Source: Gossypium raimondii (Eukaryota > Streptophyta > Magnoliopsida > Malvales > Malvaceae). Taken from it: 64,000 nt of DNA. A program made the position numbers and the translations under genes. Within the stretch, counting starts at the first letter, position 1, and every line of letters begins with the position of its first letter. Location of the stretch: contig NC_068569.1 in the NCBI RefSeq assembly GCF_025698545.1, positions 6,200,001-6,264,000 on the forward strand, given 5' to 3'. The notes under the pieces are model-generated. The model had not been told where the DNA came from. It saw only the letters and a list, made by a program, of their open reading frames with translations, and searched no databases. This document shows, in pieces, positions 10,098 to 22,708 of this stretch.

Positions 10098-11318
10098 GGG
10101 TAAACTACAAAAATAGTCACTTTTGTTTGCCTCAGGTTATATTTTAGTCACTTATGTTTGAAATGTTACGTTTTAGTCACTTATGTTATTATTTTGTTAC
10201 GAAGTGATCACTCTTCCGTTAAGTTCCGTTATCTCCCTAACGGTAATCCTACGTGGCAGTCTAACTAGATTTTAAGTGCCAACTTTGATTTCCTAATGGG
10301 ATGAGAATAGATTTTTAATTAAATAAATTTAATTAATTAAAAATTTTAAACCCTAAATCTTAGTTAAAAACCGTTCGTTTCCCCCCTTTTTTTAGTTTTT
10401 TTGAGGGGTTTCTCTAAGACAAATTATGCACCTGTAAAAGACATCAAAGGAAACGGCAGCACGAGCATAGCCAAGGTGACTGAAATTATAGGCGGTGACA
10501 CATGAGACATACATGTGAACTTTTCCGGGGTTTTGGGCTTGAAAACCTCTTTTCTTTGAGTCATGGTATTGTAAACAACAAATTGGAATTCTTGGGTTTC
10601 CTTCCTAGCCATCGGTTTAAAAGCTTTTTTGGTTTGTTTCTTGCTTTGAGGATCCATTCGACCCTAAAAATTACCCATTTTCTAAAACTTAAATCACATG
10701 TAAATTAGTATGAATCTCCAAAACCCTACATCAATGGCAAAAAAAGAGTTCATAGCTTTTGAGACGCTTTAACAGTGAATTCATGCTTTAATAACTGGGA
10801 ACCTTTAAACAGTAAATTCCAACACCCTACATCAATGGCAAAAAAAAAGTTCAAGATTTAAAAAAAAATTGTTAACCCCAGTAAAGTTAAAAAAAATAAC
10901 TGGGAATTCAAGCTTTTAAGACACTTTAACAGTGAATTCAAAACTTACAATCCATGTATCTCTCATTCAAAGAATAGACCAAAGAATGAAAAGAACTCAC
11001 CAATTAATCAAGAAATTAAAGATGCAAAAACCCAAGTGGTGGAGATGAACGGTTTTTTAACTAAGATTTAGGGTTTTAATTTTTTAATTAATTAAATTTA
11101 TTTAATTAAAAATATATTCTCATCCCATCCAAGTTGGCACTTAAAATCTAGTTAGACTGCCACGTAGGATTACCGTTAGGGAGATAACGGAACTTAACGG
11201 AAGAGTGATCACTTCGTAACAAAATAATAACATAAGTGACGAAAACGTAACATTTCAAACATAAGTTACTAAAATGTAACCTGAGACAAACAAAAGTGAC
11301 TATTTTTGTAGTTTTCCC
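10098..11318. mobile_element. Pack-MULE, 1.2 kb, with captured CysRS exon
   Basis: Long terminal inverted repeats of roughly 240-260 bp. The left arm starts GGGTAAACTACAAAAATAG and the right arm ends CTATTTTTGTAGTTTTCCC, both running inward through TAACGGAACTTAACGG and TGCCACGTAGGATTACCG blocks. A 10-bp direct repeat AACATTTAAG flanks it (10088-10097 and 11319-11328). Long arms with a 9-10 bp duplication mark a Mutator-like element. There is no transposase. The centre carries a piece of a cellular gene (separate entry) and a degenerate duplication of a CCCTACATCAATGGCAAAAA segment (near 10722 and 10818). The arms still match closely, so the insertion is probably not very old. Confidence 0.88.
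10432..10657 (-). pseudogene. Captured first exon of cytosolic cysteinyl-tRNA synthetase inside the Pack-MULE
   Basis: On the minus strand an ATG at 10657 starts MDPQSKKQTKKAFKP, then EFQFVVYNTMTQRKEVFKPK and, after a one-base frame change near 10522-10530, HMYVSCVTAYNFSHLGYARA and AVSFDVFYR. This is the N-terminus of class I cysteinyl-tRNA synthetase with its HIGH signature (family form SHxGHARA; here SHLGYARA). The zinc-ligand Cys of the YVCGVT motif is Ser, and the HIGH-box second His is Tyr. The similarity stops at TTTTACAG|GTGCATAATT, which looks like the original exon 1 donor, so genomic DNA rather than cDNA was captured. A short leader upstream (to about 10700) may be captured too. Not expected to be functional; it could give antisense or small RNA against the parent gene. 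Confidence 0.8.
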
Positions 11319-11768
11319 AACATTTAAGCTAATGTTAATCCTTGTATCAAACCTAAAACAAAACGATTTAGAGTGTAAAAATCGAATTATTTTATCAAAA
11401 GGTATGAAAATGAAAATTAAACCAAGGTAACTAAAACAAAATATAAACAACTAAAATCCAAACATAAAGGTATGTCAACAGCTGTGAACAAAAGCACCAG
11501 CAGAGCAGAGCATATCATCGTTACCCTGATCACTAGGTTCAATATATAGAAACAATAAAATATTTTCTGTACAAAATTTGGGGATTTAAGTTTATCCAAT
11601 CCATACTGTAGCAATAGTCAAAATACAACTTCTACACAAATCTATGGATGATATGGATTTGTCTGGGACTCTCTATGGAATCAAAAATCCGCTTCTTCAA
11701 CCAAACGGCCCGATGGTTTCCTGCCTACCTAGCAACCAAACTGAAACCGGGCACACTCCCTGCAAATC

Positions 11769-11780
11769 CTATATATAATA
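11769..11780 (+). promoter_or_regulatory. TATA box of the IF1-like gene
   Basis: CTATATATAATA stands about 100 bp ahead of a probable first-exon donor (CTCG|GTAAGC at 11871/11872). The resulting 5' exon (about 11800-11871) would be non-coding and joined to the coding exon by an intron ending near 12284 or 12293. Confidence 0.5.
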
Positions 11781-12302
11781 ACTGCTGCCTACAAAATAAC
11801 ACCCAGCAACCACGTCTTGCTATTTCCCACAACATTCCAATTTCTTACTCATTCACCGCTTCAGCTGCTCGGTAAGCAATTGCTTTATGTTTGTCATTTA
11901 ATCTCACAAGTTGTTTCATTCTTGGTTTTAGTCGTTATTACCTTGCTTTAGGATTCAATGAAATGAATAGAAAACTGGAAATGGAAAAGAAAGTCCGGGT
12001 TTTAGTTTAAGATGATTATAGATGATATATTGGGCATTTAGAACATATTTGACTTCCGCTCTTACATGGTTTACTCACCGAACTCTTTGAAGTCTTTAGA
12101 GTTTTCTTTTTTATAGGACATGATGTTGATACTTGATAGCCTTAATTTGAAGCTGATATGAGTTTCAAGTTATATGAATCCGGGTTTTGCGGTTTGAAGT
12201 TGACCATATTCTGTCCTTGCTTTGAAAGCAATTGACTAGGCTTGATGGTTACCTGATTGATGGTTTCTGGTACGGTGGTTGTAGGTATTATAGTCAACTA
12301 CT

Positions 12303-13161
12303 ATGGCAACCAGGATGGGCTTTAGATACGTATCTCGCAGGATCTTGACTAGTGGGACTGGGAAGATACTCAGTGAGGAGGAAAGGGCTACAGAAAATGT
12401 TTTCATCAAGGTTGTTTTATTCATTTGTCAGTTGCTCATAAATATCATTGTTTTCCTCTCTTCCTCGTGTTCTTCATTCACCAAAATATCCTACACCATG
12501 ACTATTTGCTTTGGTTTTCTATGTTGTGACTGGTTATTACTGGACTAACAAAAAACTTGTATTATTGCAGAAAATGGAGCAAGAGAGATTGGAGAAACTT
12601 GCTCGCAAGGTGCCTTACGCTTCATTTTGTCTACTTCACTCTGTTTGCTCAAGTTGAATGCTGTTGGTGGCTTTGCTCCATGTCATGAAATGTATAATGT
12701 TTACATATGTGCTGTAGCTGTCCAATTAGTAGTGAATTCTCCGTGGAATAGTGTTTGGACTTGTTCATTGTGGTAATTTTTAGCTAGGTTATGCTGATTT
12801 ACAAGGTCATGTGATAGTTTAATGACTGAGGTGTTTGTTAATCCTTTCCCTTTTTTGATCATGATAATCTGCCTTGTGCAAACTACAAAATTCAAACTCT
12901 CTATAACAAATAGTGGTTAACTATTTGACGAATTGTTGAAATATTCAGGGACCCAAACCAGAGAAGCCTGATGCCGGTTCAGGGGGTAGTGTGACCGATG
13001 CTAAACCTAGTAGCTCTACCTCAACATCAGGAGCATTTACTGAGAAAGTGTCAACTGACAGGTATCGGAACTATGCAGTTTCTGCTGGTGTTTTTACATT
13101 TGGCTGTGGTCTGGGATGGTATCTCAGTTCTAAAGAAAAAAATCAAGAAGTACACGTCTGA
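12303..13161 (+). CDS. Mitochondrial ATPase-inhibitor (IF1)-like protein, 119 aa
   Basis: Three coding exons: 12303-12410, 12571-12609 and 12949-13161, all phase 0 with clean GT/AG borders. The N-terminus (MATRMGFRYVSRRILTSG) is a typical plant mitochondrial presequence rich in Arg and Ser. It is followed by GKILSEEERATENVFIK and KMEQERLEKLARK, the short charged helix that resembles the IF1 family (IATP) and the Arabidopsis mitochondrial protein At2g27730. A Ser/Thr/Gly-rich linker leads to a C-terminal hydrophobic helix NYAVSAGVFTFGCGLGWYL, so the protein may be held in the inner membrane. IF1 proteins restrain ATP hydrolysis by F1Fo-ATP synthase, but this extended membrane-tailed class is little studied and the inhibitor role here is inference. 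The gene is preceded by a 5' UTR intron and its own TATA box. Confidence 0.82.
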
Positions 13162-14233
13162 GGTTCAATGCAATCAGATTTGGGAAGTTGAACATGCCAT
13201 GTATAGTTTTCCCCATGCCCTGTCACGTAGGGGAGTCGAAAAATAAACCATACGTTTGTAAATAGTTTATGCTGTTTCCTGATCTGATAACAGCTGTATT
13301 TTATTCAATACTTAATAAAAAAATCCAGGCAGTGGGCATTCTAAATGGATTTTTAATGAATCCAAGGTATTAAATGATGTTTTTTAGGCATCCATTTTTA
13401 CATTTAGCGTATAGCTATCTTTGTTGTGATAAGATAATGGAAACATTGATAGGAACTAGAAAATACGTTGTGATATTAAACTATTATTAACATGATTAGC
13501 CTTTGTTCATGGTCAATATTTTGATAAATAACATAATAAACTATATTTTCCTATGAAACAGGAGGTGATGTTAAACTATTATTAAGATAAACAGCTTCTG
13601 ATAAGGTACGTAACAAAATAAACCCCGAATCCAAAAAACTCGACCCGAAGATGCTCGCTTGCCATCACTAGTAACTTCTGCTTTACACTATTCTTTCTTA
13701 AACTAAGGAAAATAGCTCCTTAATAAGTGATAAATCACTGTCGAACATCCAGAGATAGCTTTCAGGATCACCCCACAATCCAGAGATACAGTTACTGTCT
13801 ACTAAACTCAAAAAAGGTTACTGTCTACTGATTGGGATCCAAATTGGAGTTGATTTTGACTCTGTCTATTATATGTTATTTTCACTTACAAGAACAATTT
13901 ACTTACCTGGACTTCCTTTTCTGTCTAAATGCTTGCTTTCAGGATGCAGGAACCTGCTGAAGAGTTGGCACTGATCTTGGATTCTAAACGAAATCTCATG
14001 TCCTTGATGAAACAGGTTTGTGGAAAAGTGAATGCTTCATCAATTCAATATGATATAATTTGTTCATATGAAAGCGTAAATGTAAAGAACTGCGATCCAT
14101 GATTGTACAGAAGGTTAACCAAACCACTCATCACACCGAAAAGATACATTAAACGATTCACAAGTTCCAAACTGAACAGATGCACAGTAATTATTCAAAG
14201 TATCTTAGGCCCCAAATGATGTTAGAGTATCAT
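13162..14233. other. Spacer between convergent genes, with one orphan exon-like stretch
   Basis: Holds the 3' UTRs of the IF1-like gene (+) and the ROP GAP (-). At 13943-14013 (+) a 71-base stretch bounded by TTTCAG and GTTTGT is open and reads QEPAEELALILDSKRNLMSL, protein-like but unrecognised. It may be a leftover exon of a lost gene. Nothing else coding is seen. Confidence 0.35.
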
Positions 14234-17186
14234 TCAACGCCATGCTTCAACACGTTCTATCTTTGAATCTATGCAGCTTAAATTGCTTATTCCTTTGGTC
14301 TTCTCATCAAGTTTGGTTATCTGAGGTACAGATTGCTGCCCGCTGATTTTGTCAGTTTCCTTCTTGAGACTTGAATTACTTGATTGACCAATATTGTTCT
14401 CTCCAGTGTTAGCCACGGTACCAGGCCTCTGGCAGTTGGCTACGATGGCATCTGTTTCGCTCATGAAGGTTTCAACCGCGGCTGCAGTCTCATCTGAATG
14501 ATCTGCGTCAGGGACTAGACCTTTGACAGTCGGTGTTGAACTGTGATCTTCATTTTTCATCTCATTGTTCAGACTATATTTCCTGAAACTTTCACTTAAA
14601 GGTTCTTCAGCTATGAAGGACAGCTCTTTCTCTTCATTATCCTTTCCAGTATCTTGAATGCAGGAGATTGAAGGGCTCTGATCTCCATTATCATCAAAAG
14701 GCTCCAAATGGACGGCCGCAGCTGGCTCGACCACTGAATCCTCTCTTTCTCGCAGGGTCCTTACGATAAGTGTCTTGAGGAAGTTCATCACTTGGACCGC
14801 ATACATCAGTGCATTCAAGGGATCTGCCATCTGCAACCAAAATAAGCAATAAGCGGCAGCCAGCAGTCAGCACAATATATGCAAGTATGCATGTATGTGT
14901 GTGAAGATTAAAAGAAGCTCACCTGAGTCATGTTTGGTGCAAAAACCATAGCAATATTGCGTGCGTTCATCTTGTTTAGATGTTGTTGTTGAACGACATC
15001 AGCCATGAGATTGATGGCCCAATCGAGTAGAGCAAATTCTGTTGGGGGTATAAATCTTGCAAGCTCAGCACACTGCTCTTCAGTCTGGCATTCCATTACT
15101 TGCTCAGGAGATAAAGAATCCAAAACTCCTCTTGGAAGTTCTCTGAACCAAGCCTAAGCATAATCGACAGCAAATTAGTATATTAGGGTTTGAAGAACAT
15201 GAAAGTAACTTCAAAAAGCATAGCCATTTCTCCTCAGATGCATGTGGATTTGCAAGTGGGATTGAAGTGCCATTTTCGTACCTTGATTAATCCTGCCAAA
15301 CAATGTACGTCAATACCTTCTGGAACCACTCCGCCATTCAGTTGCTCTCTAACATATTCCTCCTGACTGTTTTCGGCATTAATTCGAAAAATCCCTTCTG
15401 CCTGCATGTATGAAGTCTATGGTAAGGACTTGGGGCTGAAAACTTAGAAACCTTCTTGAGAATTTCCAGTCATATAGATAAGAGAGAATGTTGAAGAATT
15501 GGATGTCCTCCTATGTTGAGCAATAGCAAAGAGAAGATGAAGTATGAAAATAAGAAAGAAAACCTGCAAGCCTCCTTGAGCATACAGACGTCTTTGCATT
15601 AGCAAAAGTATTGTTGGAACGATGTTCCCTCTGGAGTCATACGACAACTGCATGGATTCTGTGGAAACTCCAAAAACAGTTGTACTGCAAAAAGAAGGAA
15701 CAAAAACACGAATTAAGAGATATGCTGATCCCGGGTGTCTGTCTTTTTTTTTGGGGGGGGGGGGGTTTCCATTCTCTACATGCCATGAATGCCCTACAAG
15801 GCTACATGAAGAAACACTAAATGGAACTTCCAGTTTCATAACAATTGAATTTGAATATTCAATATATGGTGTGCAGATAGAGTTTCCGCGCAGCATCAGT
15901 GGAATATTGAACCCTTTTAACGCATCATACAATCAATTGTAATTAGGCCCTTTTTTACCCCGAAGATAGCCGTGAAAATTATCTATTCCCAATGGCCATA
16001 AATTTACCTAATCTTTTACTGCAGATTTTCCTTCTAGATTTATCTTGAATATGTAACTTTGAAAGAAGACACCAGAAAGGGAAAAAAAAACACGAGAGAA
16101 TCATCAAGAACTATAGGAAATGATTTCACCAGCAAGGCTTGAAAACAATGACTAAATGATGGGAAAAGGAATGGCAGGGAAAAATTTGTTCTCTTATAGC
16201 TCACCTAGTCACTTGGCTTGTTCCACCACCAAAAGCTATAATAGCTAAAAGTAGGAGGCCATAAATGTCTATGGGTCTAACAGGGTACACAATAAGAAAG
16301 GCCTCAACGCGATGGCATTTCGAATTTTGGTACCCATTAGAAAATAAGAGGCATTTGGAGAACAAATTGCATTCATTGATGAGGAAAAGTTGGGGCTCTG
16401 TTACTAGAAACAGAAGCTTCTGATTAGTTAACTTTCCAGAAGAAACTCAAATCCTCCTTAAAATTCTCATATCACATATAGCCGATGGAATTCCTTATCT
16501 ATATTATATCCTCCAAGGAAAGCATATGGTGAAAGCACAGAGCAAAGCTTATTAAGCAAAAAAAAGATGGAACAACATAACTGCGTCTCTTTCCAGATAC
16601 ATGCATTTACCTAAGCATTTCTAAGAACTTTATAAGCCAATACAGCAGCATTGCATAAAGCATCAGAAGAAGAAATGATAAAAGGCCAAAGGTACTATGA
16701 GAACACAAACTTTAGATATAAACATAAATGAAACGATCAGCTAGTAGCATTAAGCAGAAAGAATGGAAGTTGGATGTAGAGAAAGGGGAAAAGACAAAAC
16801 CTTGCACTAGGAGCTCTTCTGGGGACTTCAGGCTCAAACTCAACAGGCAAACCCAAGAAGCCATTGAACCTATCAAAAGTAACATGTGCTACATGTCTGA
16901 CATTGGTTGGCCAGCCGATCTCCATAGCACAAAGCTCTCTTCTTTCCATACTCTTACAAGCAGCCAATGATTTCCTGAAAAGGGTCACAACCAAAGCCAA
17001 CAAAGACAACTCTTCTTCCTCTTCCTCTCCTTCTCCTTCTGGGTCACCGCTTGTTATAGCATTGACAAAGTCATTTCTTTCCCCATGAGCGCAGGTTAAG
17101 GATGTCTGCGGTGCATAGGATAAAACAGGTTTAGAAGAGGAAGTGTTAGTGCTTTGAGGTGAAGGGAAATGAAGGACATCGGTCAT
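14234..17186 (-). CDS. ROP GTPase-activating protein with CRIB motif (484 aa)
   Basis: Five coding exons on the minus strand: 17186-16801, 15684-15564, 15401-15282, 15153-14923 and 14830-14234; phases agree throughout. After an acidic stretch comes the CRIB motif IGWPTNVRHVAHVTFDRFNG (about residues 90-110), which binds active ROP/RAC GTPase, then VFGVSTESMQLSYDSRGN and the RhoGAP domain. The arginine finger is in AEGIFRINAENS (Arg about 175), followed by HCLAGLIKAWFRELP and the helix LNKMNARNIAMVFAPNMTQ. The C-terminal exon (about 198 aa) is Ser/Glu-rich and disordered. The protein speeds GTP hydrolysis by ROPs at the plasma membrane, limiting polarity and stress signalling. ATG at 17186 was chosen because it is the first Met in the open frame; upstream in-frame codons lack ATG. 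Length matches the family (about 430-490 aa). Probably the counterpart of Arabidopsis At2g27440. Confidence 0.93.
15744..15765 (+). repeat. T9-G13 homopolymer tract in ROP GAP intron 1
   Basis: Nine T followed by thirteen G. On the transcribed gene it is C13A9. G13 could form intramolecular quadruplex structures; it may also be a sequencing-prone length. Confidence 0.8.
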
Positions 17187-17189
17187 GGT

Positions 17190-20100
17190 TGGCAATGACA
17201 GTTATGCTTATTTGGAATATTAAAAAAAAAATAGAGAAAATGAAAAATGATTTTGTTTTTTTTTTTTTAGAATCAGATTGCGAAGGGAGAGAAGGTGGAG
17301 TTGGATTGAAGTAAAAGGGTGGTTTCAAACGTGAGAATCATTAACTGAAATTCACGAATAAAATATTATAGTATTAGAAGTTTTCTTCCCTCCTCTTTTG
17401 TGTGTTTGGTTTATGGGATTTTGGAGCGTTGAAGAAGCCAAATTTGGTGGGAAATGAAGGAAAAAAGTAAATAATGATTATAAAAATGGCAGCTTGAGGT
17501 AGAAGAAGAAATTTCCTTTCTTTCCAGGAAAAAAATCCTATGTTTAAAAAAAGGTATATTGTGTATCTTAAAAGGCTGATTTATGGGCCGATTTATTGCC
17601 TTGATTTATTTGATTAAATAATGACCAGGAAATTGAATTCTAATAATAATGACCGGTAAAATCCCTGATATATTGGCTTTTGAGATTAATGAAGTGGTGG
17701 GGAAAGATTAAAACAACATCCTATCCACGACATTGAATTATTGAAGTTCTAAGAATGTGAACATGTTTTAGTGTTAAACATTTATTTGTTGTGCCTATTC
17801 TCATTATTTGTGTTAGATTTAAACCATTTCTTTTAACAATTTTAACAAATTTATGTTTTTGGGGTCATTATGATTATATATACCATATGATTTTTTTATT
17901 TAATAATAAAAGTTTGTTTTAACTCAACTTTATTATTTTTAAAAATATCAAGTATATTTTTATAATTTCGATTAAATCCATGAATAGTAAAATCTCATTG
18001 AAAATCGGAGATGTTTTTTATGTAAATGGAAAGCTGACTGTGGGATGAAAATAAAAATATATGAAATTTCTCAATTTTAAAATTCATATAAGATCAATCA
18101 ATTTGATTGCACCATATATGGATAATAAAAAGAAAAGAAAAGAGTTGGAGTGTCTTATTCAAAATGCTTAGTAGAATAAGTTGAGAGTGATTCTAGAATT
18201 AGATGGTCTTTTTCAAATTTAATTTAATGGTGGCTTACAATTTCAACTATCAACCAGTCAACCTACTTTTGATGCTTTCAATCCTCAAATTAATATTTAC
18301 CTACCTATGGGATATTGACATTCACCAAATATATAATCATTTAATTTATTCAAATATTATTACAGGACTAATTAAAACAAATGGTAAATAGTATTTTGTT
18401 ATATCATTAGGAGTCAATTTAATGATTAAGATTTATATATTTTTATTTTGTAGGTTGATCGTTAGAACAAGATTTTATACTAGCATATTTATTTTTGGAA
18501 AGAGAAATTTATTTATTTATTTTATAAATGAGATTATATAATTGAAAAAATAACAATTATATGTTGTAAGCAATATAATAAAAGTTTCAGCCTCAATATC
18601 ATTTAATACAACGAGGAAATTAATTCCAAATAATCTAAAATGATGAGTAAAATCGACAAAAGAATCGAGTATTCACTAAACTAGAAAAAACAATGACAAT
18701 ACCAATTCTAAAACTGCTTGCAAAATTAAGAGTATTTATTTATTTGTTGTATATGTTAACTTTTTAACTAAAAGTTACAATATATAGTGTAAAGAAAGAT
18801 TAACTAACGGATAAATTATTATTAAGTTAAAATTCAAGTGCCATTTTTTATGGGATTTTCTCATAATCACATGACTCTCATCAATTCCATTTCAACTTGT
18901 TTCTTCAATATATATATATATATATAATATTAAAAAATCCATTAATAAGAAATTAAATAACTGTATTTATGATTTTTTAAAGCAGCTAATGATATGATAT
19001 AATATTATTTTTAAATAATCGAATTACTATTATAACTTTATAGTTTTTTATGATTTTATTTTTAATTCACACCGATTCAATAAAATATTTATACTACTAT
19101 AGATAAATAAAACAGGAAATTTTTATTAAATTAATTTCTGACGTTCAAAAGATCATATTTTTCTTCTTTTTAAAAATATACTAGCCACTTAAATCTTTGC
19201 TTTGTTGGTCTATACTTTATAGTAGCAATAGCAACAATAAAATATACGAATAATAAATTTATTTAAAAGTCTATAGAACAAAAGGGGAGGAGGAAATAAT
19301 AAAGGAAATTTTATACAAAGCTACATATGAATCATCTACACACTCTCTTTTTTATTAATTAAATTTTGAAAAAAAATCCACCTTACATAAAATATCATAA
19401 ACAGTTATTATGAGTTGAGTTCCTTTTCCAAAAAAAAATAAAAATAGAGAATGATGAACAACATCAGTTTTGAGTTCATCGCGGCTTCTTCAGTAATATT
19501 TTCAAAATTTTCTTTTGTTTTTAATTTCAATCTACCGTATCGTGATATTTGTCCAAACATTTGTCCATATTTTTGTGTTTTTTATTTATAATTTTCTTTA
19601 AAAGCAGTAGTAATTTTAATTTTAATTTTCAATTTCTACTCACGTTTTTAACATACATCAAGGTAAAACTATTCTAAAAAAAAAAAAAAACTTATCATGA
19701 TAGGGCACAATGATAGTGTTTGTAAAATTGTATTTTTGAGATGCGGAGAAGGATAAGCCATTTGAGGCTTAGCATTTCATGTATTATTAATGTGGTGGGT
19801 CACTTGATAGTGTTCTCTTAGTTGACCAGAGTTCATGTAGGGTTAGGATGAAATGTTTAACGGTTTAATCAAGGTGATGCATTTTTAGTTTATTTTTAAA
19901 TTCTTCGAATATTGTGGTCACTATCAAATTATTTTTTTCCCCTTCAGGGATTATTAATTATTTTGCAAATATGACATTTGAGCATCAGTTTATAGTGTCT
20001 TATTTATCATCTGTACCATGTGTCAAAATATTTGCATTATTATCTTTCATGGTTCTTACTAATAAAAGTAATTGCTTAAAAAATTAAAATTGATATTACT

Positions 20101-21440
20101 CTTAAATCCAATTTTAACTTAGTGGATAATTTGCCAAAAGGCTTTTATTACAAAGTGATAAGTGTTATTTTAAGGATAAATTTATATTTTTATCAAAATT
20201 AAAAAAATTAAAAATGATGAAATTTAAACTAAAATTATTATTTTAATAAATAAATTGTTATTATTTCAATCAAAATTATATTTAATTATTATATTAAAAT
20301 TTTAAATTTTTTACCTGTAATATTGTTATATATTTTTTTATCGCCATATCATACGAGTTGAAATGCAAAAGGTTACTAATTAAGCGTGCTTGCCACCATT
20401 TGGCTTTAAGTTTGACGTGCACCCTAATTTTATGGATAAGTGTTTAATTAATGATGCCATGCCATCCCTTTAATTGATTTTGACAACCTAGTAGATTAGA
20501 TTACTAACCGCTCAAAATAATAATTAAAATCTAAAACTGTAATTTTCGGTATTTTTAGTTATAAATAAAATAAATAAAGAGAAAAAAAAATAACAAGAGA
20601 AAATGGGAGATAAAAAAATAGTATTTCTATTGACCAATAGGAATATTTATAATGTTTCTCCAAAATCTATACTTAATAATAAAATATTTATAACAAAACT
20701 ATATTCTTCGATGTATTACCGATGATTTATTTTAGTTTTATCAATAAATTTAATAAATCATCACATATATTATTTATCTTTTAATACATTAATTTTTTAT
20801 TTTTAAAATAAGAACTCTAAATTATTGTAAACAGCAGAAAACAAAAAGCAAAAATAGGAAAAATTAAAAAGAATGTATGAGACGAATTAGTGTTTGTCGA
20901 GCTAGAAAATCCAACAACCCCGAAGTTGCTTTTGAATATTTAATCGGTGACAACATTATTTATTTCTTTTAAATTTTGATAGTAAGTAAATTAATATTTT
21001 TAATAAAAATTGATTTTATTTAATCTCTATCAAATTAAAATAAATAATTAAAAATTAATATTTTCAAATAATCATACATAATTATTGATATAATAAAAAT
21101 TAAACTATTGGTGTTTACATATTTTATAATTTTATCTTGATTTAAAAAATTAAAATGTATAAAATTATAAAAATATATGTAAAATTCTAAAAGCATATAT
21201 TAAGAAAAAACTTTACTTTTAAATATATATAATCATAATATATAAACTTTGATGGAAATTTATTAATAAAGATTAATAAAAATTAAAAAATAAAGAAAAA
21301 GCACATGTTATTGTTCTCTTTTCACAACGCATTTATATAGTATAGGATAAGGTAGGAAGGGTTAATGGAAGCAAATCTGATTGCTACTTTATGACTTCCT
21401 TTCCCTTTTCATATCTTATACCTTAAATATGATACATCCA
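17190..21440. other. Gene-poor AT-rich region
   Basis: Begins with the promoter and 5' leader of the ROP GAP (to about 17500). The rest is very AT-rich with many A/T homopolymers and a TA microsatellite near 18908-18926. Six-frame reading shows only short spurious frames. I see no RNA gene and no element with clear ends. Confidence 0.5.
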
Positions 21441-21469
21441 AATATTTCATATATCAAAATTGCGTGAGA

Positions 21470-21770
21470 CAGTTAGGAAAGGTACTGTTATTAAGAAAGG
21501 TCGAGTTTTTAATAAAATCATTAAAGATTATAGCGAACATTTTAAGATTATTAAAAATACCAAGGTCTTTCATTCAGATTCGATGAATTATATGGTGACT
21601 TAAATAAATTCCCAGATTGATACCGAGCTTAATAAAGTTGTGACGGTTTCGGATAGCAAGCATCATAGTACTGGAACTGCTTCTAAGTAGCAGAGTTGTA
21701 ATGATAGTTTAGTTGTTTTTCTAATTGGTTTTATTGCAATGTATTTTTCGTTCACCAAAAAAAAAATCAA
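21470..21770 (+). mobile_element. 3' scrap of LINE ORF1, tentative
   Basis: Reads RKGTVIKKGRVFNKIIKDYS, then FHSDSMNYM, then a Glu/Lys-rich end ...DTELNKVVTVSDSKHHS, with stops at TAA and TAG, followed by an AT-rich tail and A10 at 21758. This resembles the C-terminal end of plant L1-type ORF1 (a basic region, a xxDSMxxM block and a polar end). Too short and decayed for a firm call. Confidence 0.35.
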
Positions 21771-22084
21771 TATCTTATAACTTTTGAGTTTTTTTTCCCT
21801 TTTTTTTTTTAAGGAAATCTCCACATTTTCATTAATTAATTATGCAATTCCTTTGTTTCTTAATTTAAAATAATTTATATTTGAAGTGATTGAATCAAAT
21901 CAAAGTGTTTGCTTAATAATGGGATCATTACCCTTTAGAGACTGGTAAGAAGAAGCAAGTTCATGTTGTTTAATTCTTAATTAAACAAAAGTTGAAAAGT
22001 GGAAGTTAGCAAAAGTTGAAGACTCATAGTCAGTCTATTTCCATATAATGTTAACCTTTTAAGCAAGCAAGCAAAGCAACATTT

Positions 22085-22450
22085 AAGAATATATAATAAG
22101 CAGAAAAATACCCACCAACTCATTGGAAAGCTACTTCACTTTCAACTCACCATCTCTTCATTTCTCATCTAAATCTGGTTTGTTATATTGCCATTGGTTC
22201 TGGTATTAGCTAAACAAATCCAATGGAGGGTCACTATTTTGGAGCTTTACTATTTGTTTATACCTTTTACTGCTAATCTAAACCTCAAAATTTATGAGTT
22301 TTTTTTTTTTTAAATCAAGCTGGTTGGACTTTCCTATGCATGCATCACTCTATGTATTTCTTATTTGGTTATGCAGGAAGGAACACAGGAGCCATCACTT
22401 CAATACATTCCATTTTCTCAGTTCAGATCTTAAATAGAGTCATTTATAAT
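22085..22450 (+). other. Possible small spliced transcript, no coding assignment
   Basis: A TATA-like ATATATAATAAGCAG at 22089 is followed by a CT-rich leader, a possible donor ATCTG|GTTTGTT near 22178, and a possible acceptor TTATGCAG|GAAGG near 22377. Frames after the acceptor are short and not recognised. This could be a non-coding RNA or a small-peptide gene; the evidence is only splice-like sites. Confidence 0.2.
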
Positions 22451-22708
22451 TTGAGCCCTCTCCTAATTAATATTTTAATAATTATTATATTTTAAAATTT
22501 TAATTACATAGATATGTATAAATATTAATATATAATATTTGTATATTACTTTTGGATTAATGAATATAAACTATTTAGCTGCATCAACATAAAATTGATA
22601 GGTTGTCGATGTATATCACTGTATTTAGAAGGAAACTAATTTTTCCCTCGATTATGTTTGTACTTTTTTGAAAGGAGATATGAAATTGTTGTGTATCTAA
22701 TAGATTTA

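Noticed and set aside
11648-11875. Plus-strand frame ahead of the IF1-like gene
   Set aside because: It spans the promoter TATA box and the non-coding first exon; no family similarity.
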